Below, piece after piece: positions 8,264-15,893 of a DNA stretch of 64,000 nt (its first letter is position 1; the number at the start of each line of letters is the position of its first letter). Under the pieces are notes generated by a model that had not been told where the DNA came from, did not search any database, and worked only from the letters and a program-made list of their open reading frames with translations. Source of the DNA: Longilinea arvoryzae. GTDB taxonomy: Bacteria; Chloroflexota; Anaerolineae; Anaerolineales; Anaerolineaceae. The stretch spans positions 3,500,724 through 3,564,723 of the forward strand of contig NZ_DF967972.1 of NCBI RefSeq assembly GCF_001050235.1, written 5' to 3'. Made by a program: the position numbers and the translations under genes.

Positions 8264-10102
8264 TTATGCGCGGCTCAACAACTGTTCGAAGCGCCGGACG
8301 CTGTCTTTCAAGCCGCCCGGGCGCGACCGCTCCAGCCACAACGCCCGGTATTCTTCCAGGAAAGCCGCCAGTTCGGCGTGTAATGCCGGGTCGCGGTCCG
8401 GGTCTTTCCCGGCCACAAGCCCCAGCCCGCGCCGGCAGGCATACCGCATCAGCCGGGCCGTGTTCTCGTATTCGCGCCGGATCAAGGCTGCATCCGGCCG
8501 GGTCATGTGTTCACCGGCCAGCGCCGGCATGGTGGCGTCGATGGCCTGCAGCGCGCTGCGCAGGCCCGGTTCGGTCACGAACGGCGCCTGGCTGACCTGC
8601 TCCGGCTCGGCCTGAATCAGGTGATACAGGAGTGAGGAATTCGGCGGTTCGAACCCGGCCGCGCGATAGACATTTCCCAGTTCGAACGCCAGCCTGCCCA
8701 TGCTTTCGCTGGGGTCGTCGAAGGCAAATCGACTGACCGTCTGGGGCACGGCCAGATCGGCATTGCTCTTCAGGCACCAGCCGAAGGCCGCGCCGGCAGC
8801 CAGCCCCAACCAGCTCACCGGGGGCACCTGCCAGTGGCCATTGTCGCCCCAATCCGTGTTCAGATAACCGCTGGCGCCATGCTTCAGGCCGTTTTCGGCC
8901 GCATTGACCAGGTTGCCCAGGGCGTTGTCGGTGCGTCCCGCCAGGCTGTTCCAACTGGAAGTACCCGGACAGACGTAGAACGGCACCCCGGCGGCCTCGA
9001 ATTGTGCGCCGTGTTCGTCGAAGGGATGGCTGGCCTCATAACCCCATTCCAGCGCGATCGCACCCTTTGGCAGTTCCGGCACCAGATCGGGGTGCTTGAT
9101 GATGATATCCCCCCAGAATTGCGGTAGCCGCCCGCGGCGCTGGATCTCCGCCAGAATTCGGTTCAGATATTTCAGGTAGACGCGCCCGACGCCGGATTGC
9201 GCGCATAATTCACGGCTGCGCCCCTGCCCCAGGTCGAAAGTCTCGTCGCAGCCCACATTGACCATGCGGCTGGTAAAATGCGGCAGCAGTTCATCGTACA
9301 GCCCGCTCACCAATTCGAACGAGCCCGGATCGGCCGGCGCCAGACTGAACGGCCCATGGTGTTTGCCCCACGGCGTGGAGAATTCGCCCTGAATTTCTGC
9401 CAGCGCAGCATAACGGGGATGCTTGAGCCAGCGTTCCATGTGCCCGAACGAATTCTGGTTCGGCACCAGCTCGATGAAACGCTCCCGGCAGTAAGCATCC
9501 AGGTCGAGAATCTCCTCCGCCGTCATCGGCGAGGCTTCGCTCCAGACCTCCGGATGGGCCTGATAGGCAAAGGTGTGTTCCATATAAAGCTGGAGCTGGT
9601 TGACCTTCCAACCGGCCAGGCGATCCACCAGTTCATAGAGCGTTTGCATGGTCGGCACGCGATCCCGGCTGATATCCAGCATCACGCCCCGCGCCGGAAA
9701 ATCGGGCCAGTCCTCGACAGACAGGCATTCGACCTGGAGAGCAGGCTGCTGCGCCAGCCATTGGATGAGCGTGCAGACGCCATAGAAAGCACCGGCGGCG
9801 TCGGCAGCCGTGATGGACAATCCCTGCCCGGAAATTTCCAACCGGTAGCCCTGCGGATGGACGACATCATTGGCTATGCGCAGTAAGAGACCCTGGGCCG
9901 GGGCCGGCACACAGGGCGATGCCGAAATCTGCCAGCGCAAACCGAATTGATGCTCCAACGCAATCTGGAACCTCCGGCCGGCCGGCAGCAGGGTCCGGGG
10001 ATCACCCTGCAGGACGATGAAGGCCGCGGAGGGCAAGGTAAAGAACCCGGCGCGATTTTCGACACGCCGTGGAATGGGTAGGAATAACCGATCGATCGTC
10101 AT
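8264..10102 (-). CDS. GH20 beta-N-acetylhexosaminidase-like glycosidase
   Basis: A 612-aa protein with an N-terminal zincin-like GH20b domain (about 1-130) and a GH20 barrel starting at the typical DFPARGVMLDISRDRVP strand. The catalytic Asp-Glu pair is in NVGCDETFDLG (about D286-E287). No signal peptide is visible, which suggests action on imported amino-sugar oligosaccharides. Several family landmarks are loose, so the exact hexosamine specificity is uncertain. SD AAGGA precedes the ATG. Confidence 0.85.
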   Translation of the reverse strand: MTIDRLFLPIPRRVENRAGFFTLPSAAFIVLQGDPRTLLPAGRRFQIALEHQFGLRWQISASPCVPAPAQGLLLRIANDVVHPQGYRLEISGQGLSITAADAAGAFYGVCTLIQWLAQQPALQVECLSVEDWPDFPARGVMLDISRDRVPTMQTLYELVDRLAGWKVNQLQLYMEHTFAYQAHPEVWSEASPMTAEEILDLDAYCRERFIELVPNQNSFGHMERWLKHPRYAALAEIQGEFSTPWGKHHGPFSLAPADPGSFELVSGLYDELLPHFTSRMVNVGCDETFDLGQGRSRELCAQSGVGRVYLKYLNRILAEIQRRGRLPQFWGDIIIKHPDLVPELPKGAIALEWGYEASHPFDEHGAQFEAAGVPFYVCPGTSSWNSLAGRTDNALGNLVNAAENGLKHGASGYLNTDWGDNGHWQVPPVSWLGLAAGAAFGWCLKSNADLAVPQTVSRFAFDDPSESMGRLAFELGNVYRAAGFEPPNSSLLYHLIQAEPEQVSQAPFVTEPGLRSALQAIDATMPALAGEHMTRPDAALIRREYENTARLMRYACRRGLGLVAGKDPDRDPALHAELAAFLEEYRALWLERSRPGGLKDSVRRFEQLLSRA

Positions 10103-10210
10103 GGATGTCCTTTCGCTCTGACACTTACGTGAAGTTCGATGTTTGGATCGACTGGCATTATCTTAACACGGATTTCCTGGAGGATAGGTCCGTTCTCGGA
10201 AGAAAGATAA

Positions 10211-10352
10211 CCACAGAGACACAGAATACACGGAGAAGAGTCTTTGATAAAAAAATAGGAGAGGGTTCTCCACAGAAACACGGACCACACGGAGAATCTG
10301 CCATGCAAGAGTTGAGAAAAATGAACAAGATCAACAGGATATCCAGGATATG
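10211..10352. repeat. Dispersed-type intergenic repeat patch
   Basis: Two related copies of a CCACAGA-ACACGGA-type sequence occur at 10211-10240 and 10270-10300, followed by a second motif (AACAAGATCAACAGGATATC, from 10323) with internal ACAGGAT/CCAGGAT repetition. Similar low-complexity direct repeats are scattered between genes in many environmental bacterial genomes. They show no coding potential. The whole 10103-10407 interval holds nothing else apart from the dodecin terminator. Confidence 0.5.
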
Positions 10353-10377
10353 AAAACCTCCGCCGTGAAGCGGAGGT
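10352..10377 (-). terminator. Terminator after the dodecin gene
   Basis: ACCTCCGC (10356-10363) pairs with GCGGAGGT (10370-10377); on the minus strand it runs into TTTT. Confidence 0.7.
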
Positions 10378-10407
10378 GATCGAAGATCCGGCAATGCGGT
10401 TCATCCC

Positions 10408-10614
10408 TCAATCCATCAGAATAAAGGTCACCTTCATCTGGACACGGTATTCGACGATTTTTCCGTCCTCATCGATGAAGACTTCTTGATTCTCGATCCA
10501 GGCGGATTTGACGTTCTTGAGGGTCTTGGTAACCCGGGCGATGCCCTCATGGATGGCGTCATCGAAGCTCTTGGTGGAAGAGGACTTGATTTCGGTCACA
10601 CGCGCGACAGACAT
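10408..10614 (-). CDS. Dodecin (flavin-binding) family protein
   Basis: A 68-aa protein matching the dodecin pattern: KSSSTKSFDDAI, then NVKSAWIENQEVFID and a terminal YRVQMKVTFIL strand. Dodecins form hollow dodecamers storing riboflavin, lumichrome or FMN; the aromatic Trp (in SAWIEN) that stacks on the flavin is present. The ATG at 10614 follows AGGAG at good distance. Monocistronic, with its own terminator. Confidence 0.93.
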   Translation of the reverse strand: MSVARVTEIKSSSTKSFDDAIHEGIARVTKTLKNVKSAWIENQEVFIDEDGKIVEYRVQMKVTFILMD

Positions 10615-10746
10615 GGCCAACTCCTTTCACGAATACAGCCTTTCAAACGACTCGAAAGAACGGGCTTTCTTCCGTCCTGGTTTCATTATCCGATATTCTT
10701 TCGATAAAGCAACCTCCTTGTTTTTCAGCCAGGCAGGTCGGATCGT

Positions 10747-10781
10747 AAAAGGGCTGACCAAATTAGCAATGGGCAGCCCTT
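10747..10781 (-). terminator. Terminator after the lipoprotein gene
   Basis: AAGGGCTG/CAGCCCTT stem (10749-10756 with 10774-10781), followed on the minus strand by TTTTA. The 150 bp between it and dodecin show no other gene. Confidence 0.6.
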
Positions 10782-10822
10782 GAAAACGTAGATACGAAAT
10801 TTTCACCCGAAAAAGTCGATTT

Positions 10823-11434
10823 TCAAGGCTCGACGACGTACCATATCTCGCTGATGTAGCCCTGCGCGTCAACCTGAAAAGTCTGATTGCCGGCGACGGC
10901 TTTGCCAGCCTGGCACTTCCACTCGTAGATCGTGGCGTGGCCGGTAACCGCAGCCGGTATGAACTCGGCGGATGGATTGGACTTGCAGTATGCATCCATA
11001 TCGGGCGTGGACTCTTTGCTGGTATCCGCTTTACTGTCACAGGGCAGATTCGCGCCGACGAAACAGCCATACACCTTGCCGTCCATGCAACGCCAGACCG
11101 AACCCTGGCTGAATACGTCCAGCGGGATCTCCGCAGACGCTCCGGATGCCTTCATCAGACCCTCGATGACGGCCTTTGGCTTGGCCTCGCCGGTGTAACG
11201 ACCGTCCGGCTGGTCGATCGTGCCGACGCTGGCGCAATACACAAACGGGTTGCTCAGATCCGCCGCAGCAACCGTCGGGGTCGGGCCGGGGATAACCGTT
11301 GTTGTCATCCCGGTCGGGGCGATGGCCGCTTCGGTGGGGCCGGCAGGTGGATTTGCAGCGCTCTGGCAGGCGGACAGCACCACCAGCCCGCACATCCAGA
11401 AAACGATTGCTTTGAATTTCATGATCGGTTTCAT
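10823..11434 (-). CDS. Secreted lipoprotein, unknown function
   Basis: A 203-aa protein with a lipoprotein signal peptide: basic start, hydrophobic stretch and lipobox LSAC at about residues 20-23, followed by a Thr/Pro linker. The mature part has six further cysteines in spaced pairs, suggesting disulfides, and repeated aromatic strands near the end (YEWKCQ, EIWYVVE). No family recognised. Leaderless start: TATAAT ends 7 nt before the ATG. Confidence 0.8.
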   Translation of the reverse strand: MKPIMKFKAIVFWMCGLVVLSACQSAANPPAGPTEAAIAPTGMTTTVIPGPTPTVAAADLSNPFVYCASVGTIDQPDGRYTGEAKPKAVIEGLMKASGASAEIPLDVFSQGSVWRCMDGKVYGCFVGANLPCDSKADTSKESTPDMDAYCKSNPSAEFIPAAVTGHATIYEWKCQAGKAVAGNQTFQVDAQGYISEIWYVVEP

Positions 11435-11441
11435 AACCTAA

Positions 11442-11447
11442 ATTATA
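11442..11447 (-). promoter_or_regulatory. -10 box of leaderless promoter, lipoprotein gene
   Basis: TATAAT on the minus strand, 7 nt before the ATG at 11434. Confidence 0.6.
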
Positions 11448-11537
11448 GGTCTGCTCGTTCTTTTTTTCGAGACCCATGTGAACTTGATGATCGAGAATGG
11501 AATATGAGCCGGTTGAACTCCAAGACGCTTTCTCTTG

Positions 11538-11815
11538 TGGGCCCGGATGGATTCGAACCAAAGCCCTATGGGTCAACCAAGCGACTTAGTAGAATATGAG
11601 CAGATAAAGTTACCAGTTGTTTTTTTCTTGTGGGCCCGGATGGATTCGAACCAAAGCCCTATGGGTCAACCAAGCGACTTATCAGAATATGAGCAGATAA
11701 AGTTACCAGTTGTTTTTTCTTGTGGGCCCGGATGGATTCGAACTAAAGCCCTATGGGTCAACCAAGCGACTGAATGGAATATTATCCGCTTAAATTTTAC
11801 AGACTTTTCTTCTTG
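11538..11815 (-). repeat. Tandem array of tRNA-Ile 3'-end-derived units (3 x 92-93 bp)
   Basis: Units start at 11538, 11631 and 11723, and the true tRNA 3' end is at 11816. Each unit, read on the minus strand, has an AT-rich lead-in, then the tRNA's CGCTTGGTTGA segment, an inserted CCCATAGGG mini-hairpin, and an exact copy of the T-loop, T-stem and acceptor 3' strand (GGTTCGAATCCATCCGGGCC; one unit has a single change). A truncated further unit lacking the tRNA part may lie at about 11491-11537. The array is directly downstream of the tRNA in its transcription direction. Confidence 0.9.
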
Positions 11816-11887
11816 TGGGCCCGGATGGATTCGAACCATCAACCAAGCGGTTATGAGCCGCCTGCTCTGCCATTGAGCTACAGGCCC
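11816..11887 (-). tRNA. tRNA-Ile2 (anticodon CAU)
   Basis: A 72-nt cloverleaf: acceptor GGGCCTG with CGGGCCC and discriminator A, D-arm GCTCAATGGCAGAGC, anticodon loop CTCATAA, T-loop TTCGAAT. CCA is not encoded. The CAU anticodon with a GGGCC acceptor fits the lysidine-modified isoleucine tRNA rather than an initiator or elongator tRNA-Met. Upstream on the minus strand an extended -10 (TGATATAAT, hexamer 11918-11913) gives a promoter about 25 nt before the mature 5' end. Confidence 0.88.
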
Positions 11888-11967
11888 ATCGATTCAAGAT
11901 TATTCTCGCCCGATTATATCACACCCAAACCACCCTCAGGTTATCTCCACCCGGGACAGGCATGGAT

Positions 11968-11973
11968 TATAAT
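11968..11973 (+). promoter_or_regulatory. -10 box of leaderless promoter, HTH-kelch gene
   Basis: TATAAT, 6 nt before the ATG at 11980. Confidence 0.6.
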
Positions 11974-11979
11974 CAGGAC

Positions 11980-13317
11980 ATGGCCGAGGAAAACGGACTG
12001 AGCGAGCGTGAACGCGATATCCTGCGGCTGGTCGCAACGGGGGCAAGCAATAAAGAAATCGCCCAGACACTGGTGATCAGTCCCAATACCGTCAAAGTAC
12101 ACCTGCGCAATATCTTTGCGAAAATCGGTGTGGTTTCACGCACCGAGGCAACCTTGTATGCCCTGCGTGTCGGGTTGATCGAATCCCCCGCGGCAACTCC
12201 GATTACACCGGAAGAATTGCAGCCCGCGCCAGAGGATGCGATCAGCCTGCCTGCTGAAGAAAACGCGGCCCTGCCCTGGACGCGCCGGCTGCGCTGGGCG
12301 GGTTTGATCACACTTACACTGGTTGCCATATTCGCAATGGTCGTGTTCGGCGGACGCGCACTCGGGCTGCCGCTCTTTTTGACGCCCACTCCTCTGAATC
12401 CGGTCATGGCGTCTACCGCCAGCCAGCCCTTGAACCGCTGGGAAATCCTGACTGCCCTGCCGCAACCACTCGATTACGCTGCTGCGACGGTCTATGAGAC
12501 CAATCTGTACCTGATTGCGGGTCGAGTCGATTCCACTCCCTCCGGCGCGGTATATTCTTACGATACGGTCGCTCAAAAATGGAGTACGCTGGCCGCCAAA
12601 CCCACACCGGTCAGTGAAGTGCAGGCGGCTCTGCTGGGGGAGATGATCTACGTGCCCGGTGGGCTGACCGCGGACGGCAAATCCTCTGCGGTCGTGGAGC
12701 GCTTCGACCCACGTTCCAATACCTGGAAAAACGCCGCTCCCCTGCCCGCTCCCCGGTCTGCTTATGCCCTGACTTCCCTGGAGGGCAAGTTGTATCTCTT
12801 CGGCGGCTGGGACGGCCAGGAATACCGGAACGATCTATTCATCTACGATCCGGCGGAAGACCGTTGGACGCAGGGTTCGAGCATGCCCTATCCGGCCGGC
12901 GACCTGGCAGCGGTCAGTTCGAATGGAAAGATCTACCTGCTGGGCGGCACCAGCGATGGGACCACCCCACTGGACAAGGTTCTGGCGTATTACCCGCAAC
13001 GCGATCTCGACGACGAAGATCCCTGGGAAACACACACCGCCATCCCCCAGGCGCGCTACGCCAGCGCGGCCACGGCATTGGGAGATCTCATTTTCCTGTT
13101 CGGCGGCAGTGCTGGTTCGGATAATTCCAATTTACCGGGCGTGCAATACCGTCCACAGCGCGAAGAGTGGTCCGTGTTGGACGACCCTTTGCAATCCATT
13201 GGCATCGGCGCGGCCGCGGTCGGCCTTGAAAATTATATTTACGTCTTTGGGCCGGGGATCACATTCCAGCGCTACCAGGCAATTTACACGATCACCATTC
13301 CGGTGATTAAAAAATAA
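11980..13317 (+). CDS. Membrane-anchored LuxR-type HTH regulator with kelch repeats
   Basis: A 445-aa protein. Residues about 5-63 form a GerE/LuxR helix-turn-helix (LSERERDILRLVATGASNKE, then IAQTL, SPNTVKVHLRNIF). A Pro/Glu linker follows, then one membrane segment (about 106-125) and about five kelch blades (RVDSTPSGAVYSYD, RFDPRSNTWKN, LFGGWDGQEYRNDLFIYDP, LLGGTSDG, LFGGSAGSDN). The layout implies a cytoplasmic DNA-binding head and an extracytoplasmic beta-propeller sensor, without a receiver domain. Targets are unknown. Its ATG lies 6 nt after TATAAT; an in-frame ATG at 11962 lies upstream of that box. Confidence 0.87.
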   Translation: MAEENGLSERERDILRLVATGASNKEIAQTLVISPNTVKVHLRNIFAKIGVVSRTEATLYALRVGLIESPAATPITPEELQPAPEDAISLPAEENAALPWTRRLRWAGLITLTLVAIFAMVVFGGRALGLPLFLTPTPLNPVMASTASQPLNRWEILTALPQPLDYAAATVYETNLYLIAGRVDSTPSGAVYSYDTVAQKWSTLAAKPTPVSEVQAALLGEMIYVPGGLTADGKSSAVVERFDPRSNTWKNAAPLPAPRSAYALTSLEGKLYLFGGWDGQEYRNDLFIYDPAEDRWTQGSSMPYPAGDLAAVSSNGKIYLLGGTSDGTTPLDKVLAYYPQRDLDDEDPWETHTAIPQARYASAATALGDLIFLFGGSAGSDNSNLPGVQYRPQREEWSVLDDPLQSIGIGAAAVGLENYIYVFGPGITFQRYQAIYTITIPVIKK

Positions 13318-13457
13318 TCGATGACTTTCGTAAACTGATCTTTGGGATAGGAATAAACCATTCCGAACGGAATTGCCAGAATACTCTTGATCTGGTATGG
13401 TTATTTCTAAGCCACTCTTCAAATCGGCTTAAGTTTCTGGCCTGTAAAACGAAAAAG

Positions 13458-13740
13458 AGCGGGCGACCGGTTTCGAATATCATCCCCTTGCGGGGACCGG
13501 TGAAAGTCCGTGAACTTTAAAATAAAAGAGCGGGCGACCGGTTTCGAATACCATCCCCTTGCGGGGACCGGTGAAGGTCCGTGAACTTTAAAATAAAAGA
13601 GCGGGCGACCGATTTCGAATACCATCCCCTTGCGGGGACCGGTGAAGGTCCGTGAACTTTAAAATAAAAGAGCGGGCGACCGGATTCGAATATCATCCCC
13701 TTCCGGGGACCGGTGAAAGTCCGTGAACTTTAAATAAAAG
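13458..13740 (-). repeat. Tandem array of tRNA-Gly 3'-end-derived units (4 x 70-71 bp)
   Basis: Units start at 13458, 13529, 13600 and 13671; the tRNA 3' end is at 13741. On the minus strand each unit reads CTTTTATTT-A-rich, GTTCACGGAC, then an ACCGG strand, a CCCC-GCAA-GGGG tetraloop hairpin (GGAA in the unit nearest the tRNA), ATTCGAA, and a copy of the tRNA's CCGGTCGCCCGCT end. The units are nearly identical, and ACCGG can pair with the CCGGT of the copied T-stem. The 140 bp left of the array (13318-13457) show nothing recognisable. Confidence 0.92.
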
Positions 13741-13812
13741 AGCGGGCGACCGGATTCGAACCGGCGAATGTCAGCTTGGAAGGCTGATGCCTTACCACTT
13801 GGCGACGCCCGC
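13741..13812 (-). tRNA. tRNA-Gly (anticodon UCC)
   Basis: A 72-nt cloverleaf: acceptor GCGGGCG with CGCCCGC and discriminator T, D-arm GCCAAGTGGTAAGGC, anticodon stem TCAGC/GCTGA with loop CTTCCAA, T-arm GCCGG-TTCGAAT-CCGGT. CCA is not encoded. A strong promoter lies 13 nt upstream. Confidence 0.95.
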
Positions 13813-13825
13813 AATACCAGCCCCT

Positions 13826-13854
13826 ATTCTACCGTTGTGCGGCGCTCTGGTCAA
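13826..13854 (-). promoter_or_regulatory. Promoter of tRNA-Gly
   Basis: Minus strand: TTGACC (13854-13849), 17-bp spacer, TAGAAT (13831-13826), with the mature tRNA 5' end 13 nt further. Confidence 0.8.
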
Positions 13855-13901
13855 GATATTGCACCCGTACAATCAGCCAAACGACACCTCATGGAGGGAC
13901 A

Positions 13902-14498
13902 ATGAATTTGTCGAAACGTTTGAAAATCATATTTCTGCTCCTTGCAGCCGCCGTCCTTGCCTTTGTTTTCATGGATTTCCATCTGGCCAAATCCGTGACG
14001 AACACCGACACCAACTCATCCCGGGCCAATACACAAATTCCTGCAGATTACCAGCCCTGGGGAACCGCCCTCTACATCGTACCGGCTCAAAACGATCCTT
14101 TGACGCGCACAATGGCGGAAGCGATTTATCAAAAGGCTAAAGATTCGGAATATTTCTCCCCGATTTTGATGGAAAGCATGCCCCAGAATGGGCCATATCC
14201 CATCCTGCTGGTGGGCGTGACCGGGAATCGATATTTCTGGACGCCGTTTTTTGCAAAATCAAGCCTGACGATCCAGTATGCTTTCTCAAACTTCGAGACC
14301 CTGACTTCATTGGACGGTCCGAAGACAGTTATGCTTCGCAACGATGGTGAACAACCCGCCATTCACGCTGATGGCGAGGTCGTCCAGAGGGATCAATCCT
14401 TTGGCCTGATTTCCCTGGCGGGGTATCGCGGCTTGGTTTGCGACCTGGCCGCCAGGACGATCATCAAAGATCTGGAATTGACGATACAGGCCAAATAG
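13902..14498 (+). CDS. Membrane-anchored or secreted protein, unknown function
   Basis: A 198-aa protein. An uncleaved or cleaved N-terminal hydrophobic segment (about 8-26, IIFLLLAAAVLAFVF) is followed by a polar Thr/Asn linker and an alpha/beta domain (TALYIVPAQNDPL, PILLVGVTGNRYFWTPFF, GLISLAGYRGLVCDLAART). No family recognised. SD GGAGGG precedes the ATG. Its own strong terminator follows, so it is monocistronic. It diverges from the tRNA-Gly promoter. Confidence 0.75.
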   Translation: MNLSKRLKIIFLLLAAAVLAFVFMDFHLAKSVTNTDTNSSRANTQIPADYQPWGTALYIVPAQNDPLTRTMAEAIYQKAKDSEYFSPILMESMPQNGPYPILLVGVTGNRYFWTPFFAKSSLTIQYAFSNFETLTSLDGPKTVMLRNDGEQPAIHADGEVVQRDQSFGLISLAGYRGLVCDLAARTIIKDLELTIQAK

Positions 14499-14519
14499 AA
14501 AAATCAACTGTTTAATAGC

Positions 14520-14551
14520 GGACGGCCGGTCCCGATACCGGCCGTCCTTTT
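14520..14551 (+). terminator. Strong intrinsic terminator
   Basis: GGACGGCCGGT (14520-14530) pairs perfectly with ACCGGCCGTCC (14537-14547), followed by TTTT. Confidence 0.9.
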
Positions 14552-14610
14552 CAGTTGAGGCCCTGGAATCGATTGTGATCCGCAGGGCAGAACCCAGACT
14601 GGGTCACTCT

Positions 14611-15276
14611 TTATTGGTAATTCTCATAGATCGACAAGACCAGATCCGCGTAGCGGTAGCCGATATCCATCGGCCCGTACGCCCGCAGCGCCTCACGCAC
14701 ATCCCCCTGTTTGGAAACCAACGCCGCCAGCATGCGCGTGCCATAGGAGATGTTGTACTCCGGGTCGAACAGCTCATCCATCGATGGCCGCGATGAAAAA
14801 CACGGCCGCCCGCTGCACATGAAATCAGCAGCCAGGCCGTCCCGCGGCATGACCTGCATCAGGCCCACCGCGCCGCTATGAGAATAGGCGTCCGCGCTCC
14901 CACCGCTTTCCTGCAGGATCACCGCTGCCACCAGGCGGGGTTCCAGGCCGACCTCGGATGCGTACTTCTCGATCCATCCGCACCACTGGCGGATGCTGTC
15001 GGGATAGCGCTGCGGAATGGAACAGTTTCCCTGTGAAGAATCGCCCTGCCCACCGGCGTTTTCAACCAAAGCGGCTGACTCTGCGCTGAGAGAGGCGTCC
15101 TCGACCGCCGGGGTCGTTTCTGGATCGTTGACCGTCTCCGCAACCGGGGCTTGTGTCGGGGGTTCCGTAGCGGCCATCACGGTGATTTGCGGGCTGGCAA
15201 TCAGGCGCGTAATTCCCACTAAAATCAGGGAACTGATCAGGATGGCTGGAAAAATCACTTTTTGGATGCTGTTCAC
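14611..15276 (-). CDS. Lytic transglycosylase (SLT domain) protein
   Basis: A 221-aa membrane-anchored protein. An N-terminal transmembrane or signal segment (IFPAILISSLILVGI) is followed by an acidic Thr/Pro linker and a soluble lytic transglycosylase domain with catalytic Glu in VILQESGG (about residue 123), AVGLMQVMP and a terminal YADLVLSIYENY. It would cleave peptidoglycan glycan strands. GTG 15276 is preferred: GAAGG lies 8 nt upstream, and a TATAAT box lies only 2 nt before the ATG at 15306, which would then be untranscribed. Four Cys suggest disulfides. Confidence 0.85.
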   Translation of the reverse strand: MNSIQKVIFPAILISSLILVGITRLIASPQITVMAATEPPTQAPVAETVNDPETTPAVEDASLSAESAALVENAGGQGDSSQGNCSIPQRYPDSIRQWCGWIEKYASEVGLEPRLVAAVILQESGGSADAYSHSGAVGLMQVMPRDGLAADFMCSGRPCFSSRPSMDELFDPEYNISYGTRMLAALVSKQGDVREALRAYGPMDIGYRYADLVLSIYENYQ

Positions 15277-15373
15277 GGTCAATGCCTTCAAATGACTTGA
15301 TTGCATCCATTATAGGTATTTTGTTCTATTAATGCAAGAGCCCAACCTTAAAAAATAGAACTCAATTTCGACA

Positions 15374-15395
15374 CAAAAGGCGCCTTGCGGCGCCT
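15374..15395 (-). terminator. Terminator after the phosphatase gene
   Basis: AGGCGCC/GGCGCCT stem with a 4-nt loop, followed on the minus strand by TTTTG. Confidence 0.75.
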
Positions 15396-15400
15396 CAATG

Positions 15401-15889
15401 TCATTTTGTCTTGGATATGATTTCCGCCAGGCCCAACCGCAGCAGGCGTTCGATTTCGTTCGCTGCATCGGTATAGGCTTCGGGCGGGCCGCCCATGGGA
15501 TCCTCAACGGAACCGTTCTCACCGGCCAACTCTGCCAGAGTATATATTCGTTCCCGAGAGGGTCGAAACTCAGCCTGCAGGGCCTCTTTGTGCCCGGTTT
15601 CCATGGTGATCACCAGGTCGAAACGCTTGATCATTTCCTGGTCCAGCATGCGCGAGCGGTGAGCCTTGAGATTCATACCGCGGGCTGCCAGAAGCGCGAC
15701 CACCTCGGGCGCGGCCGGGCGCCCCTTTGTCGCCCAGGTGCCGGCTGATTCGATTCGCCAGAAAGTTGGATCAACGCCATTTTCCTTCAGAATCGATCGG
15801 AAAAGGGCCGCGGCCATTGGAGAGCGGCAAATATTGGCCGTGCAGACGAACAGTACTGCCGGGGTCTGTTCTTCTGCCAGCAGGCCCAT
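15401..15889 (-). CDS. Low molecular weight protein-tyrosine/arginine phosphatase
   Basis: A 162-aa protein with the P-loop VCTANICRS near the N-terminus and the general-acid Asp in EDPMGGP near the C-terminus, both typical of LMW phosphatases. The Thr in CTANICRS at the position used by arginine phosphatases makes YwlE/McsB-type activity possible, but no McsB kinase is visible. The ATG at 15889 follows the gmd stop by 4 nt, so it is translated in an operon with gmd. In exopolysaccharide loci such enzymes control tyrosine kinases. Confidence 0.88.
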   Translation of the reverse strand: MGLLAEEQTPAVLFVCTANICRSPMAAALFRSILKENGVDPTFWRIESAGTWATKGRPAAPEVVALLAARGMNLKAHRSRMLDQEMIKRFDLVITMETGHKEALQAEFRPSRERIYTLAELAGENGSVEDPMGGPPEAYTDAANEIERLLRLGLAEIISKTK

Positions 15890-15893
15890 GGTC

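Noticed and set aside
11535..11876. 113-aa frame with a repeated MDSNQSPMGQPSDL-like peptide
   Set aside because: It is the translation of the tRNA-derived tandem units on the opposite strand of the tRNA; the peptide repeat follows from the DNA repeat.
11816..11887. tRNA-Met from the CAU anticodon
   Set aside because: The GGGCC acceptor with discriminator A and the overall body fit tRNA-Ile2; initiator hallmarks (1-72 mismatch, three G-C pairs in the anticodon stem) are absent.
13458..13812. CRISPR array
   Set aside because: Units are near-identical over their full 71 bp with no variable spacers, contain tRNA 3' sequence, and no cas gene is present.
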